Positions 52,431 to 62,088 of a stretch of 64,000 nucleotides of DNA are shown piece by piece. The translations under genes and the position numbers were made by a program. Position 1 is the first letter of the stretch, and each line of letters starts with the position of its first letter. The stretch lies in contig CABUPZ010000004.1 of assembly GCA_902493585.1 (NCBI GenBank), positions 1-64,000 of the forward strand, given 5' to 3'. The notes beneath the pieces were generated by a model. That model worked only from the letters and a program-made list of their open reading frames with translations. It was not told the origin of the DNA and did not search any database. The DNA comes from an uncultured Fusicatenibacter sp. (lineage in GTDB: Bacteria > Bacillota > Clostridia > Lachnospirales > Lachnospiraceae).

Positions 52431-53435
52431 ATGAAAACACGTATCTTAGGAAAAGATCTGGAGGTATCTGCAATCGGCCTTGGGTGTATGGGAATGAGCC
52501 ATGCGTACGGTCCGGCGGCAGATAAGAAAGAAATGACAGAGCTGCTTGCTCAGGCTTTGGACAGAGGGTACACCTTTTTTGACACGGCGGAGGTCTATGG
52601 CACACCGGAGAATCCCCATGATAATGAGGAACTTCTGGGAGAGGCGCTGAAACCGCACCGGAATAAAATCGTTCTGGCATCTAAATGCGGGATCCGTTTT
52701 GATGAGACTTCCACAGCCGTCAATAAGCCGCTGATTCCGGATGGAAGACCGGAAACTATCAAAGCGTCCATCGACGGTTCACTGAAACGCCTTCAGACGG
52801 ATCATCTGGATCTGTACTATATACATCGTATTGACCGGAATGTTCCCATAGAGGAGACGGCAGGGGCTATGAAAGAACTGATTGAGGCAGGAAAGATCAC
52901 CCACTGGGGAATTTCAGAGGCGGATGAGGATACGCTTCGAAGAGCCCACGCAGTCTGCCCGGTAACTGCGGTGCAGAATCGTTATTCTATGATGTATCGC
53001 GATTATGAGGCACTGTTCCCTGTCCTTGAGGAACTGGATATCGGATTTGTTGCATTTTCGCCGTTGGCAAACGGACTTCTGAGCACAAAATACAGCAAGG
53101 ATTCTAAATTTGAAGCAGGAACGGATTACCGCAGCGCCATGCCTCAGTTTACGGCGGAGGCATTTGATAAAAACGCAGAGCTGATCCGGTATCTGAAAGA
53201 GACAGCGGACAAAAAGAATGCCACGCCGGCACAGATCTCTCTGGCATGGATGCTGGCAAAGAAGCCTTGGATCGTGCCGATCCCGGGAACAAGAAAATAC
53301 GGCCGTCTGATTGAGAATGCACAGGCGGCGGATATGGAACTGACGGATGAAGAAGTGAAAGCGATTGATCATATGCTGGATACGGTGCCGATGTCAGGAG
53401 TGTTTGGCGGATCAAAAATTGAAAATGATAAATAA
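52431..53435 (+). CDS. Aldo/keto reductase A (IolS/YhdN-like)
   Basis: A 334-residue TIM-barrel reductase. Catalytic tetrad residues: Asp and Tyr in FFDTAEVYG, Lys in VLASKCGI, His in LYYIHRID; IGLGCMGMSHAYGP opens the barrel and IPIPGTRKYGRLIENA is the NADP-binding end. Size and sequence fit the IolS/YajO group. Reduces an unknown carbonyl. GAGGAG precedes the ATG. Co-transcribed with the flavin reductase and SDR on either side. Confidence 0.9.
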   Translation: MKTRILGKDLEVSAIGLGCMGMSHAYGPAADKKEMTELLAQALDRGYTFFDTAEVYGTPENPHDNEELLGEALKPHRNKIVLASKCGIRFDETSTAVNKPLIPDGRPETIKASIDGSLKRLQTDHLDLYYIHRIDRNVPIEETAGAMKELIEAGKITHWGISEADEDTLRRAHAVCPVTAVQNRYSMMYRDYEALFPVLEELDIGFVAFSPLANGLLSTKYSKDSKFEAGTDYRSAMPQFTAEAFDKNAELIRYLKETADKKNATPAQISLAWMLAKKPWIVPIPGTRKYGRLIENAQAADMELTDEEVKAIDHMLDTVPMSGVFGGSKIENDK

Positions 53436-53474
53436 TATGCCGGAACTGACAGATATAAATGGAAGGTGAGATAA

Positions 53475-54302
53475 ATGAAAACATGGTTTATTACAGGATC
53501 CTCCAGTGGAATCGGAAAAGGAATTGCGAAAGCTGTTTTGGAAAAGGGAGATAATGCTGTTGTGATGGCGAGGGATAAAAAGAAGCTAGATGATCTGGTA
53601 CAGGCGTATCCGGAGCAAACACTGGCTTTATCTCTGGAACTTACAGATAAAAAAAGTATTCAAAATGCTGTAAAAGCAGCAGAGGCGAGATTTGGCGTTA
53701 TTGATGTTCTGGTAAATAATGCAGGGCATGGATACCGCGCAGCGATAGAAGAGGGTGAGAATGAAAGTGTTGAAGAACTCTACGGGACAAATGTGTTCGG
53801 ACCAGTGGAGTTATTCCGCCTGATCCTTCCGCAGATGAGAAAGAGAAGGAGTGGTGCCATTATCAACCTTTCATCGATTGCTGCTGTGAGTTCAGGAGCA
53901 GGTTCCGGTTACTATGCATCTACAAAAGCGGCACTGGAACTTTTGAGCGACGCTCTCTATCAGGAAGTGTCTCCGCTTGGAATCAAGGTCATGGTAGTAG
54001 AACCGGGAGCGTTTCGTACCAGATTCTTTGACGATTCCCTGAAAGGAACAAAAGTGAAGATTGAAGACTATGCCGGAACTGCAGGGAAGAGGAGAAAAGA
54101 AAATATCATGAATCATCACGACCAGCCGGGGGATCCGGACAAGGGTGGACGCTTGATCGTTGAAACCATTGAGAAGGAGAATTATCCACGGATTCTGGTT
54201 ATGGGAAGCGATGCTGTAAGTTTTGTTAAAAGTGTTTATGAGAGAAAACTCAATGAACTCGAAGCATGGGAAAAGATAAGCATGCAAAGCAATTTTGAAT
54301 AA
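53475..54302 (+). CDS. Short-chain dehydrogenase/reductase
   Basis: A 275-residue classical SDR: TGSSSGIGKGIA (cofactor loop, residues 7-18), VLVNNAGHG (NNAG), INLSSIAAVSSG (catalytic Ser), YYASTKAALELL (Tyr-x-x-x-Lys) and VEPGAFRTRFF. The Arg in VVMARDKKKL suggests NADP(H) use. Substrate unknown. The end is mildly extended compared with 250-residue members. It stands between two aldo/keto reductases of the same operon. Confidence 0.9.
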   Translation: MKTWFITGSSSGIGKGIAKAVLEKGDNAVVMARDKKKLDDLVQAYPEQTLALSLELTDKKSIQNAVKAAEARFGVIDVLVNNAGHGYRAAIEEGENESVEELYGTNVFGPVELFRLILPQMRKRRSGAIINLSSIAAVSSGAGSGYYASTKAALELLSDALYQEVSPLGIKVMVVEPGAFRTRFFDDSLKGTKVKIEDYAGTAGKRRKENIMNHHDQPGDPDKGGRLIVETIEKENYPRILVMGSDAVSFVKSVYERKLNELEAWEKISMQSNFE

Positions 54303-54311
54303 AACATTTAA

Positions 54312-55181
<870 letters not shown>

Positions 55182-55190
55182 CTCTCTTGA

Positions 55191-55259
55191 GCTAAAACCT
55201 TAAGGTATATACAGAATAACCAGAAGGAACTTCTGCTTTATGAGAAGCAAGTCTATAAT
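55191..55259 (+). promoter_or_regulatory. LysR-type activated promoter, site C
   Basis: ACCTTAAGGT (a perfect dyad) overlaps GTATATAC (55205-55212), 41 nt before TATAAT (55254-55259). The -35 position reads TTCTGC (55231-55236). An AGAAG-gaa-CTTCT dyad lies there. It begins 10 nt after the aldo/keto reductase B stop. Confidence 0.7.
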
Positions 55260-55302
55260 AAAGATAAGAATAAAGCTATAAACGAAGACAGGAGGAATCA
55301 TC

Positions 55303-56148
55303 ATGGAATATGTAACATTAAATAACGGAGTAAAAATGCCGATGGCAGGAATCGGAACCTTCCTTCTGACACCGGACGAAGCGGAGAATTCAGTTGCTCA
55401 TGCACTGAAAGACGGATACCGTCTGATTGATACGGCAAACGCTTATGTGAATGAAAAAGCTGTGGGCCGTGCCATGAAAAAATCCGGTATTGACCGCAGT
55501 GAGATCTTTCTGGAGACGAAACTGTGGCCATCTTTCTATGAGCAGGAGGATGCAGTGGAAAAGACACTGGAAAGACTGGACACAGATTATATTGATCTGC
55601 TCCTGATCCACCAGCCTGCAGGAAACTATCTGGCAGGATACCGGCAGATGGAAAAGGCTTATAAAGAAGGCAAAGTAAAAGCCATCGGTCTTTCCAATTT
55701 CAATAAAGAACAGATCCAGGAGATTCTTGATAAGTGTGAGGTGAAACCGGCAGTTCTCCAGACAGAAGTGCATCCATACGATCAGGAAAAAGATCTGAAA
55801 GAATTCCTTGCCAAATATGATATCGTGATCCAGGCATGGTATCCGCTGGGACATGGAGACGCGGCACTTTTACAGGAGCCGGTATTTGCAAAGCTGGGAG
55901 AAAAATACAAAAAGAGTCCTGCACAGATCATCCTGCGGTGGCACATTCAGGATGGAAATATCGTTATCCCCGGATCGAAAAATCCGGATCATATCCGCGA
56001 CAATTTCGACCTGTTCGACTTTGCGCTGACAGAAGATGAGATGGCACAGATCGGGGCAATGAACAAGAATAAAAGATATTACACAAGCACACCGGAACTG
56101 CTTGAAAAATATGTAACGATGGTTCCGCCAGTGGATGACCAGAAATAA
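55303..56148 (+). CDS. Aldo/keto reductase C
   Basis: A 281-residue barrel reductase, paralogue of [21 protein letters not shown]; tetrad in IDTANAYVNEKAVG (Asp, Tyr), FLETKLWPSF (Lys) and LLLIHQPAGNY (His); IPGSKNPDHIRDNFDLFDF binds NADPH. Unlike B it has its own promoter, with the conserved GTATATAC site, and a strong terminator right behind it, so it can be expressed alone. AGGAGG before the ATG. Substrate unknown. Confidence 0.9.
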   Translation: MEYVTLNNGVKMPMAGIGTFLLTPDEAENSVAHALKDGYRLIDTANAYVNEKAVGRAMKKSGIDRSEIFLETKLWPSFYEQEDAVEKTLERLDTDYIDLLLIHQPAGNYLAGYRQMEKAYKEGKVKAIGLSNFNKEQIQEILDKCEVKPAVLQTEVHPYDQEKDLKEFLAKYDIVIQAWYPLGHGDAALLQEPVFAKLGEKYKKSPAQIILRWHIQDGNIVIPGSKNPDHIRDNFDLFDFALTEDEMAQIGAMNKNKRYYTSTPELLEKYVTMVPPVDDQK

Positions 56149-56188
56149 TAGTGCCCGTTACTAATAATTTTTAATACACCCATTTATC

Positions 56189-56220
56189 GAAGAAAACGCA
56201 CTCTCAAGTGCGTTTTCTTC
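56189..56220 (+). terminator. Rho-independent terminator
   Basis: GAAGAAAACGCACT pairs perfectly with AGTGCGTTTTCTTC over a CTCA loop, the T run being part of the stem. It isolates aldo/keto reductase C. Confidence 0.85.
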
Positions 56221-56261
56221 ACAAATGCACATTTATGTTATAGCACATAGGAGGTATCACG

Positions 56262-56828
56262 ATGAAAAAGAATTTCGGAGCAAAACCATATTTATTTCCC
56301 CAGCCGGTTATGATCATTGGAACATATGATGAGAATGGAAAAGCAAATGCCATGAATGCAGCATGGGGCGGGATTGTCGGAGCAGATGAGATCATGATCG
56401 ATCTGTCCAGCCATAAGACAACAGACAATATCCTGCTGAATAAGGCATTTACAGTCAGCGTGGGTGACGAGGAACATCTGACTGCCTGCGATTATGTCGG
56501 TCTTGTTTCTGCCAACAAGGAAGAAAATAAGATGGAAAAAGCCGGGTTCACTGTTACAAAAAGCAGTTTTGTTAATGCACCTGTGATCAATGAACTTCCA
56601 CTTACGCTGGAGTGTGAGCTTACAGATGTAATAGGAGGTTCCAAATTCCTCGGAAAGATCGTTAATGTAAGTATTGATGAAAGAGTACTGGGTGATGACG
56701 GGGAATTAAGTCTTGATAAATTCACCCCTATTACCTATGATGCGGTACATCATGGATACTATCGGCTTGGGGATCGGGTCGGAAATGCTTTTAAAGACGG
56801 AAATGTTCTGAAAGGAAAGAATGAATGA
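56262..56828 (+). CDS. Flavin reductase-like (flavoredoxin type) protein
   Basis: A 188-residue FMN-binding split-barrel protein: YLFPQPVMIIGTYDENGKAN, AMNAAWGGIVGADEIMIDL and VSVGDEEHLTACDYVG are hallmarks of the flavoredoxin family, which binds FMN and accepts electrons from NAD(P)H or ferredoxin. AGGAGG precedes the ATG. It overlaps the DUF362 gene by 4 nt, which suggests a shared electron-transfer role. Confidence 0.85.
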   Translation: MKKNFGAKPYLFPQPVMIIGTYDENGKANAMNAAWGGIVGADEIMIDLSSHKTTDNILLNKAFTVSVGDEEHLTACDYVGLVSANKEENKMEKAGFTVTKSSFVNAPVINELPLTLECELTDVIGGSKFLGKIVNVSIDERVLGDDGELSLDKFTPITYDAVHHGYYRLGDRVGNAFKDGNVLKGKNE

Positions 56829-57856
56829 GAAGAAAGATATTAGTCGGTATTCTTGTAATCATTTGTATCGTTGCAGCGATATTCGGTTATTACATATACC
56901 GGATGTGGCCTATGCTCAGTACAACGATGGGAAATGTGGATATGACAGAAGAACATCAGTCCCACAATGTGGCTGAAAATCCGACAGATGGAGAATCCTC
57001 CACCGTTTATATGACAACAGATATCTCCCCTGAGGGTCTTATGAGGGCATATGAGGCTCTTGGAGTGGAGCTTACCGGTGATAACATTGCGGTCAAGCTT
57101 TCAACCGGAGAACCCGGGAGCAATTATCTGGACCCGAATCTGATCGCAGATCTTGTCCATAAGGTGAACGGAACCATCGTGGAATGTAATACGGCTTATC
57201 AGGGGTCCCGGACGGAGACAGAGATGCATTATCAGGTGGCTGAAGATCACGGATACACGGACATTGCGGATGTGGTCATCATGGATGAGGATGGCTCGTA
57301 CAGTATTCCTGTAGAAGGCGGCACTCGCATGACTGAGAATCTGGTAGGAGCTCATTTCCCGGAATATGATGGATTCCTTGTTTTATCTCATTTCAAAGGA
57401 CATGCGATTGCAGGATTTGGCGGCGCATTGAAAAATATTTCCATTGGCATGGCCTCACAGGAAGGAAAATGTCTGATCCATACAGACGGAGAGAGCCATA
57501 CAAGCCCATGGGGCGGCGCACAGGATCCGTTTCTGGAATGCATGGCGGAAGCGGGAAAATCTGTCAGAGATGCTGTGGACGGAAATATGCTCTATATCAA
57601 TGTAATGAACCGGCTGTCCGTAGACTGTGACTGTGATTCCAGCCCGGCAGAGCCGGATATGCATGATATCGGTATTCTTGCATCCACAGATCCGGTGGCT
57701 CTGGATCAGGCATGTGTTGATCTGGTATATGCGGCAGAAGACGGAGGTTCTCTGGTGAACCGGATGGAGTCGAGAAACGGGGAACACGTTTTGGCTCACG
57801 GAGAAGAAGTGGGCTTGGGAAACAGAAGTTATGAGCTGGTCTCAATTGATGAGTAG
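56825..57856 (+). CDS. Membrane-anchored DUF362 protein
   Basis: A 343-residue protein with an uncleaved N-terminal helix (ILVGILVIICIVAAIFGYYI) and an extracellular DUF362 domain: KLSTGEPGSNYLDPNLIADL, NTAYQGSRTETEMHYQVAED, LSHFKGHAIAGFGGALKNIS and DIGILASTDPVALDQACVDL. Cytoplasmic DUF362 proteins carry ferredoxin domains; here none is present and only CDCD-type Cys residues remain. Function unknown; the preceding flavoredoxin gene overlaps it by ATGA, suggesting a redox role at the membrane. Confidence 0.8.
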   Translation: MRRKILVGILVIICIVAAIFGYYIYRMWPMLSTTMGNVDMTEEHQSHNVAENPTDGESSTVYMTTDISPEGLMRAYEALGVELTGDNIAVKLSTGEPGSNYLDPNLIADLVHKVNGTIVECNTAYQGSRTETEMHYQVAEDHGYTDIADVVIMDEDGSYSIPVEGGTRMTENLVGAHFPEYDGFLVLSHFKGHAIAGFGGALKNISIGMASQEGKCLIHTDGESHTSPWGGAQDPFLECMAEAGKSVRDAVDGNMLYINVMNRLSVDCDCDSSPAEPDMHDIGILASTDPVALDQACVDLVYAAEDGGSLVNRMESRNGEHVLAHGEEVGLGNRSYELVSIDE

Positions 57857-57920
57857 GACGGATGCTGTCGGTAGCTTTCGGGAAAAGCAGGAGATTTTTC
57901 AATAATCGGAGAGAAAAGAA

Positions 57921-58826
57921 TTGTTTGAGGTAATCCAGAGAGAAATCATCTATATCGGTTATTATTTTATGGTTCAGCTCCGCCAGATCTTTTTTTACTG
58001 GGTGCTGGGTATGGTTATCGGCTCCCTTGTCTCAGTGTTTGCCAAAGATACGATCCACAGCCTGTTCGGCGGTCTGAAGGATAGGAAGATGGGAATCTGG
58101 GGCGTGATCCCTGCAAGCCTTTTAGGCATTGCTTCACCCTTATGCATGTACGGGACGATTCCCATTGCCGCCTCTTTTTCCCGGCAGGGCATGCGGGATG
58201 ACTGGCTGGCGGCTTTTATGATGAGCAGCATTCTGCTGAATCCTCAGCTGATGCTGTACAGTACGGCACTGGGCGGAACAGCGCTGGCGGTGCGGCTTAT
58301 ATCCTGCATCCTGTGCGGAATCGGGGCAGGGCTTGCCGTGCACTTCTTCTTTGGAAAGAGAGCGTTCTTTCGTTTTGACGGATTTGCCCCGGGAAAAAGC
58401 CATGACACGGACCCGAATCTGTTTCTGCGATTCCTGAAAAATCTGGGAAGAAACATCCGGGCGACAGGTCTGTATTTTCTTGTGGGTGTATTGCTGTCGG
58501 CGCTGTTCCAAAGATATGTGCCTGCGGATGCTTTTGCAGATCTGTTTGGGGAAGAGAATGAAGGATTCGGGGTACTTCTTGCTGCTACCATAGGAGTGCC
58601 GCTGTACGCCTGCGGGGGCGGAACCATCCCTCTGCTGCAGCAGTGGCTTGCATCCGGTATGAGCATGGGAGCGGCTGCTTCCTTCATGATTACAGGGCCG
58701 GCAACGAAGATCACCAATCTGGGAGCCTTGAAGATCGTACTGGGGATCCGTCATTTTATCATGTATCTTGGATTCGTCATCCTGTTCTCCCTTGTGACCG
58801 GAGCGGTGGTGAATCTTGTGGTGTGA
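57921..58826 (+). CDS. ArsP/DUF318-like permease
   Basis: A 301-residue integral membrane protein with about eight helices in two halves. Each half has a motif of the family: LLGIASPLCMYGTIPIAASF and TIGVPLYACGGGTIPLLQQW, with MSSILLNPQLMLYS and MITGPATKITNLGAL after them. The Cys in PLCMYG and in YACGGG match the ArsP (organoarsenical permease) and DUF318 group. TTG start with GGAGAG 7 nt upstream; no ATG fits. Cargo unknown. Confidence 0.82.
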   Translation: MFEVIQREIIYIGYYFMVQLRQIFFYWVLGMVIGSLVSVFAKDTIHSLFGGLKDRKMGIWGVIPASLLGIASPLCMYGTIPIAASFSRQGMRDDWLAAFMMSSILLNPQLMLYSTALGGTALAVRLISCILCGIGAGLAVHFFFGKRAFFRFDGFAPGKSHDTDPNLFLRFLKNLGRNIRATGLYFLVGVLLSALFQRYVPADAFADLFGEENEGFGVLLAATIGVPLYACGGGTIPLLQQWLASGMSMGAAASFMITGPATKITNLGALKIVLGIRHFIMYLGFVILFSLVTGAVVNLVV

Positions 58827-58857
58827 GATCTATGGAGATATGGAAAGGAAAGTAAAA

Positions 58858-59958
58858 ATGATTTACAAAAAATTTAAAGAACTCAATCTTTCACGGCTGG
58901 GAATGGGAAATATGAGACTTCCTACCAGAATGGGCAGGATCGATCAGCAGAAAGCGCAGGAGATCATAGACTATGCAATGGAACAGGGAATCAATTATTA
59001 CGATACGGCATATGTCTACCACATGGGAAAGTCAGAGCCTTTTCTGGGTAATGCCTTGAAGAAATATCCTAGAGAGAGTTATTATCTGGCAACAAAGTTC
59101 TATGTGATGGCGAATCCGAACATTGAGGAGGTATTTGAGGAACAACTCCGCAGACTGGATACTGATTATATCGATTTTTACCTGATTCACTGTGTCAATG
59201 AAATGACAATCGGCTCATATATGAAAGAAAGCCGGCATTATCTTGAATTTTTAATGGAGCAGAAAAAGAAAGGAAAAATCCGGCATATCGGATTTTCTTC
59301 TCACGGGAAACCGGAAACATTAAAGAAGTTTCTCGACTGGGGAGGAGATTGTTTTGAGTTCGTACAGATCCAGCTCAATTATCTGGACTGGACGATGCAG
59401 GATGCAAAACGTCAATACGAGATCATTACAGAACGAGGTCTCCCGGTGTGGGTTATGGAACCGGTGAGAGGCGGTAAGCTGGCTTCTCTCGGGAAGAAAT
59501 ACGACGATATGTTGAAGAAAGCAAAGCCGGACTGGAGTATTCCGGCTTGGGCGTTCCGCTGGCTGATGGGGCTGGACAATGTTACGATGATCTTAAGCGG
59601 GATGAGTACGATGGAGCAGATACATGATAATGTTGCAACATTTCAGACAGAAGAACCATTGACCAAAGAAGAAAATATGCTGCTCATGAATGCAGTGGCA
59701 GGATATCAGTCAAAACTGGCTGTACCGTGTACCGCATGCCGTTATTGCTGTGACGGCTGTCCGGCCGGGATTGATATTCCGGTCTGGATGAACCTCTATA
59801 ATGAACTGTCTCTCACAAAGGATAAGAAAAGGTGGGAAGAGGCGATGAAAAAAACAAATGGTCCGGATGCCTGTATCGGATGTGGCCAGTGTACAACTCA
59901 CTGTCCGCAGAATATTGATGTGCCGGGGTATATGGAGAAACTGACAGCAGGAGTCTGA
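58858..59958 (+). CDS. Aldo/keto reductase D with C-terminal 4Fe-4S domain
   Basis: A 366-residue protein. The barrel (residues 1-280) keeps YDTAYVYHMG (Asp, Tyr), LATKFYV (Lys) and FYLIHCVNE (His). The last 90 residues hold CTACRYCCDGCPAGIDIP and ACIGCGQCTTHCPQNIDVP, two Cys clusters like bacterial ferredoxins. Such fused reductases may take electrons from ferredoxin. ATG 58858 preceded by AAGGAAAG is chosen over an earlier in-frame GTG-region start. It follows the permease gene after 31 nt. Confidence 0.9.
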   Translation: MIYKKFKELNLSRLGMGNMRLPTRMGRIDQQKAQEIIDYAMEQGINYYDTAYVYHMGKSEPFLGNALKKYPRESYYLATKFYVMANPNIEEVFEEQLRRLDTDYIDFYLIHCVNEMTIGSYMKESRHYLEFLMEQKKKGKIRHIGFSSHGKPETLKKFLDWGGDCFEFVQIQLNYLDWTMQDAKRQYEIITERGLPVWVMEPVRGGKLASLGKKYDDMLKKAKPDWSIPAWAFRWLMGLDNVTMILSGMSTMEQIHDNVATFQTEEPLTKEENMLLMNAVAGYQSKLAVPCTACRYCCDGCPAGIDIPVWMNLYNELSLTKDKKRWEEAMKKTNGPDACIGCGQCTTHCPQNIDVPGYMEKLTAGV

Positions 59959-60084
59959 TCAAGCCAGTTATATATAATGACTAAAAAATTAAAAATGGCA
60001 TGTAGAGCAGCTGGTGTTTATAAGGAAGTAAGAAAGCAGAAGAGAAGATTTTGGATGAACGATTTAGACAAGGAGGTTCTTGTA

Positions 60085-60522
60085 ATGAAAGTTTTAGACA
60101 GGGAAAGTTTTGATAAAGAGAATATATTTGGACTTGGAGAAAAAAATACAAGCCTTGCAGAGTACTTTACAGGTGATTCCTACGTGAATCCTCTGACTAA
60201 GAAAGAAGAAAGCGCAGTAGCTCTCTCAAATGTCACATTTGAGCCGGCGTGCCGCAATAACTGGCACATTCATCATGCAGCTTCTGGTGGTGGACAAATC
60301 CTCATCTGTACAGCGGGAAGCGGTTGGTATCAGGAAGAGGGAAAGGAGGCAGTGAGCCTGGAACCGGGGATGGTGATCGTAATTCCGCCTGAAGTAAAGC
60401 ATTGGCATGGTGCAAAGGCTGACAGCTGGTTTGCCCATATTGCAATGAGCGTTCCGGGAACAGAGACAAGTAATGAGTGGCTGGAACCGGTAGATGACGA
60501 TATATATAATATGTTAGGTTAA
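60085..60522 (+). CDS. Cupin-domain protein
   Basis: A 145-residue small beta-barrel protein. Cupin motif 1 is NNWHIHHAASGGGQILICTA (His-x-His, then Glu-poor), and motif 2 is PGMVIVIPPEVKHWHGA. The end SNEWLEPVDDD is typical of cupins fused or adjacent to carboxymuconolactone decarboxylase-like proteins, but no such domain is here. Metal-binding; isomerase, dioxygenase or storage roles are all possible. AAGGAGG decides ATG 60085; upstream in-frame codons back to 59977 are not convincing. Confidence 0.85.
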   Translation: MKVLDRESFDKENIFGLGEKNTSLAEYFTGDSYVNPLTKKEESAVALSNVTFEPACRNNWHIHHAASGGGQILICTAGSGWYQEEGKEAVSLEPGMVIVIPPEVKHWHGAKADSWFAHIAMSVPGTETSNEWLEPVDDDIYNMLG

Positions 60523-60526
60523 GAAA

Positions 60527-61056
60527 ATGAGAGTAATGAAATAGACTATCACTATGTTTTTGGCAGTGCTGCTGATGGCATCGATGACAGCGTGCAGCAA
60601 TGTGAAAGGTAACAGGAAAACTGAAGCAAGTCAGAGTCAGGAATCAGAGTCTGCAGAACATAGACAGCAAGACACCAGCGTTTTCATCGCCTATACACCG
60701 GAAGAAGAGGTGGCTTTTGCTGCAGAACATCGGAGCTTCCGGATCGTGTACAGGAGTTTCTGAGTGCATATGATTTTGGTGCAAAATTCATTATCCCTTT
60801 TGTGATCAATGGTGAAAATTTGATGGATAAACTGACAGATGACATCTCACAGATCCAACCGGGAGCACTGATCCGAGATAACGGACTGGGCATTTCCGGT
60901 GAAAACATTGAAGAAAACACGCAGGAGATCACAGAGTGGATAGAAAATCTGGGACTGGATCAGACAGGAGAAAGTGCTGAAAGCGAAAATACAGAAGTCA
61001 GTGACATTCAGACAATGGCAGATATGCCGATGATCCGGATTTTCGCCCTGCAGTAA
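60527..61056 (+). pseudogene. Lipoprotein flavodoxin, internally deleted and nonsense-mutated
   Basis: The original ATG at 60527 is followed by four codons and a TAG; after it, in the same frame, a lipoprotein signal with lipobox SMTAC runs on to an acidic linker until a frameshift near 60740. The C-terminal part of a flavodoxin domain then appears in another frame: EFLSAYDFGAKFIIPFVING, later IQPGALIRDNGLGISGENIE. The FMN phosphate-binding loop and middle strands are missing. Three lesions make it a pseudogene. Confidence 0.75.
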
Positions 61057-61067
61057 GGACATTTCCT

Positions 61068-61436
61068 GTGCCGGAGGGAAGGGACATGAAAGGAGCCGCT
61101 CTGATTTGTGCAGGCGGTGCTTTTCAGTACCGCAGCGATCAGTATGAAGGCACTCCGGTAGCAGAGGCACTCAGTGAGCGGGGATATCAGAGCTTTGTAG
61201 TAGATTACAGGTTAAGACCTTACACTCAGGAGGAAGGCGCACTTGATCTGGCTCGTGCGGTACGGTTTGTCAGAAGCCATGCAGAGGATTATGGATTTCA
61301 TGAAGAAGACATTGCCGTAATGGGAGTTTCTGTAGAATCCCATGTGCTGGAAGGAATGCCCCACGGATTTGGCGCGGAAGACGGTTGGATTGACGGATAT
61401 GATCAGTGGCTGAACAAAATATTTGAAGAGAATTAA
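61068..61436 (+). pseudogene. Alpha/beta hydrolase with an internal deletion
   Basis: The first 90 residues match esterases of the BD-FAE/DLH type (AALICAGGAFQYRSDQYEGT, VVDYRLRPYT, DLARAVRFVRSHAEDYGF). At the nucleophile strand (AVMGVSV) the sequence jumps to the C-terminal end ESHVLEGMPHGFG with the catalytic His; the Ser elbow and about 130 residues between are lost. Still an open frame of 122 codons with GTG start, but surely inactive. It resembles the intact esterase at 62089 in order of parts. Confidence 0.7.
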
Positions 61437-61448
61437 AGGGGATTTCAG

Positions 61449-62066
61449 ATGAAAGTATTAATGATCAACGGAAGCCCTCACAAAGAGGGAAACACATACA
61501 TCGCATTGAAAGAGATGGAGAAAATCTTTTCCGAAGAGGGGATTGAAAGCGAAATCCTACAGGTAGGGAACAAACCAATCCGGGGCTGCATCGGATGTCG
61601 TGCCTGCGCAGAAAAAGGATGCTGTGTTTTTGAAGATTGTGTCAATGAGATCGCACCGAAATTCGAAGAGTGCGACGGCCTTGTGATTGGCAGCCCGGTC
61701 TATTATGCATCCGCGAATGGTACGATGATCTCGTTCCTTGACCGCCTGTTTTTCAGTACACCTTTTGATAAGACGATGAAAGTGGGCGCCAGTGTAGCAG
61801 TGGCAAGACGAGGAGGATTATCCGCCACATTTGACGAACTGAACAAGTATTTTACAATCTGCGGTATGCCTGTGGCATCCGGTCAGTACTGGAACAGTGT
61901 ACACGGCAGAGAACTGGGCGAAGCGGCGCAGGATGCAGAAGGGCTCCAGGGGATGAGGACTTTGGCGAGAAATATGGTTTTCCTGATGCGATCCATTGAA
62001 CTGGGAAAGGAAAAGTATGGACTCCCGGAGAAAGAGCCTTTTGAGGGAACAAACTTTATCCGATAA
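61449..62066 (+). CDS. NADPH-dependent FMN reductase-family flavoprotein
   Basis: A 205-residue flavodoxin-fold protein: INGSPHKEGNTYIALKEMEK (flavin loop), GCIGCRACAEKGCCVFEDC (Cys-rich, as in iron-sulfur flavoproteins), VIGSPVYYASANGTMISFLD and ARRGGLSATFDELNKYF. It would carry electrons between NAD(P)H and an acceptor. A second protein of this type is at 51852. GGGGATTTC precedes the ATG. Its stop is 22 nt before the esterase start. Confidence 0.88.
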   Translation: MKVLMINGSPHKEGNTYIALKEMEKIFSEEGIESEILQVGNKPIRGCIGCRACAEKGCCVFEDCVNEIAPKFEECDGLVIGSPVYYASANGTMISFLDRLFFSTPFDKTMKVGASVAVARRGGLSATFDELNKYFTICGMPVASGQYWNSVHGRELGEAAQDAEGLQGMRTLARNMVFLMRSIELGKEKYGLPEKEPFEGTNFIR

Positions 62067-62088
62067 GAAAAGAGCAGGAGAAACAGAT

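Noticed and set aside
59977..60084. 36-residue N-terminal extension of the cupin
   Set aside because: Basic and low in similarity to cupins; AAGGAGG stands right before the internal ATG at 60085.
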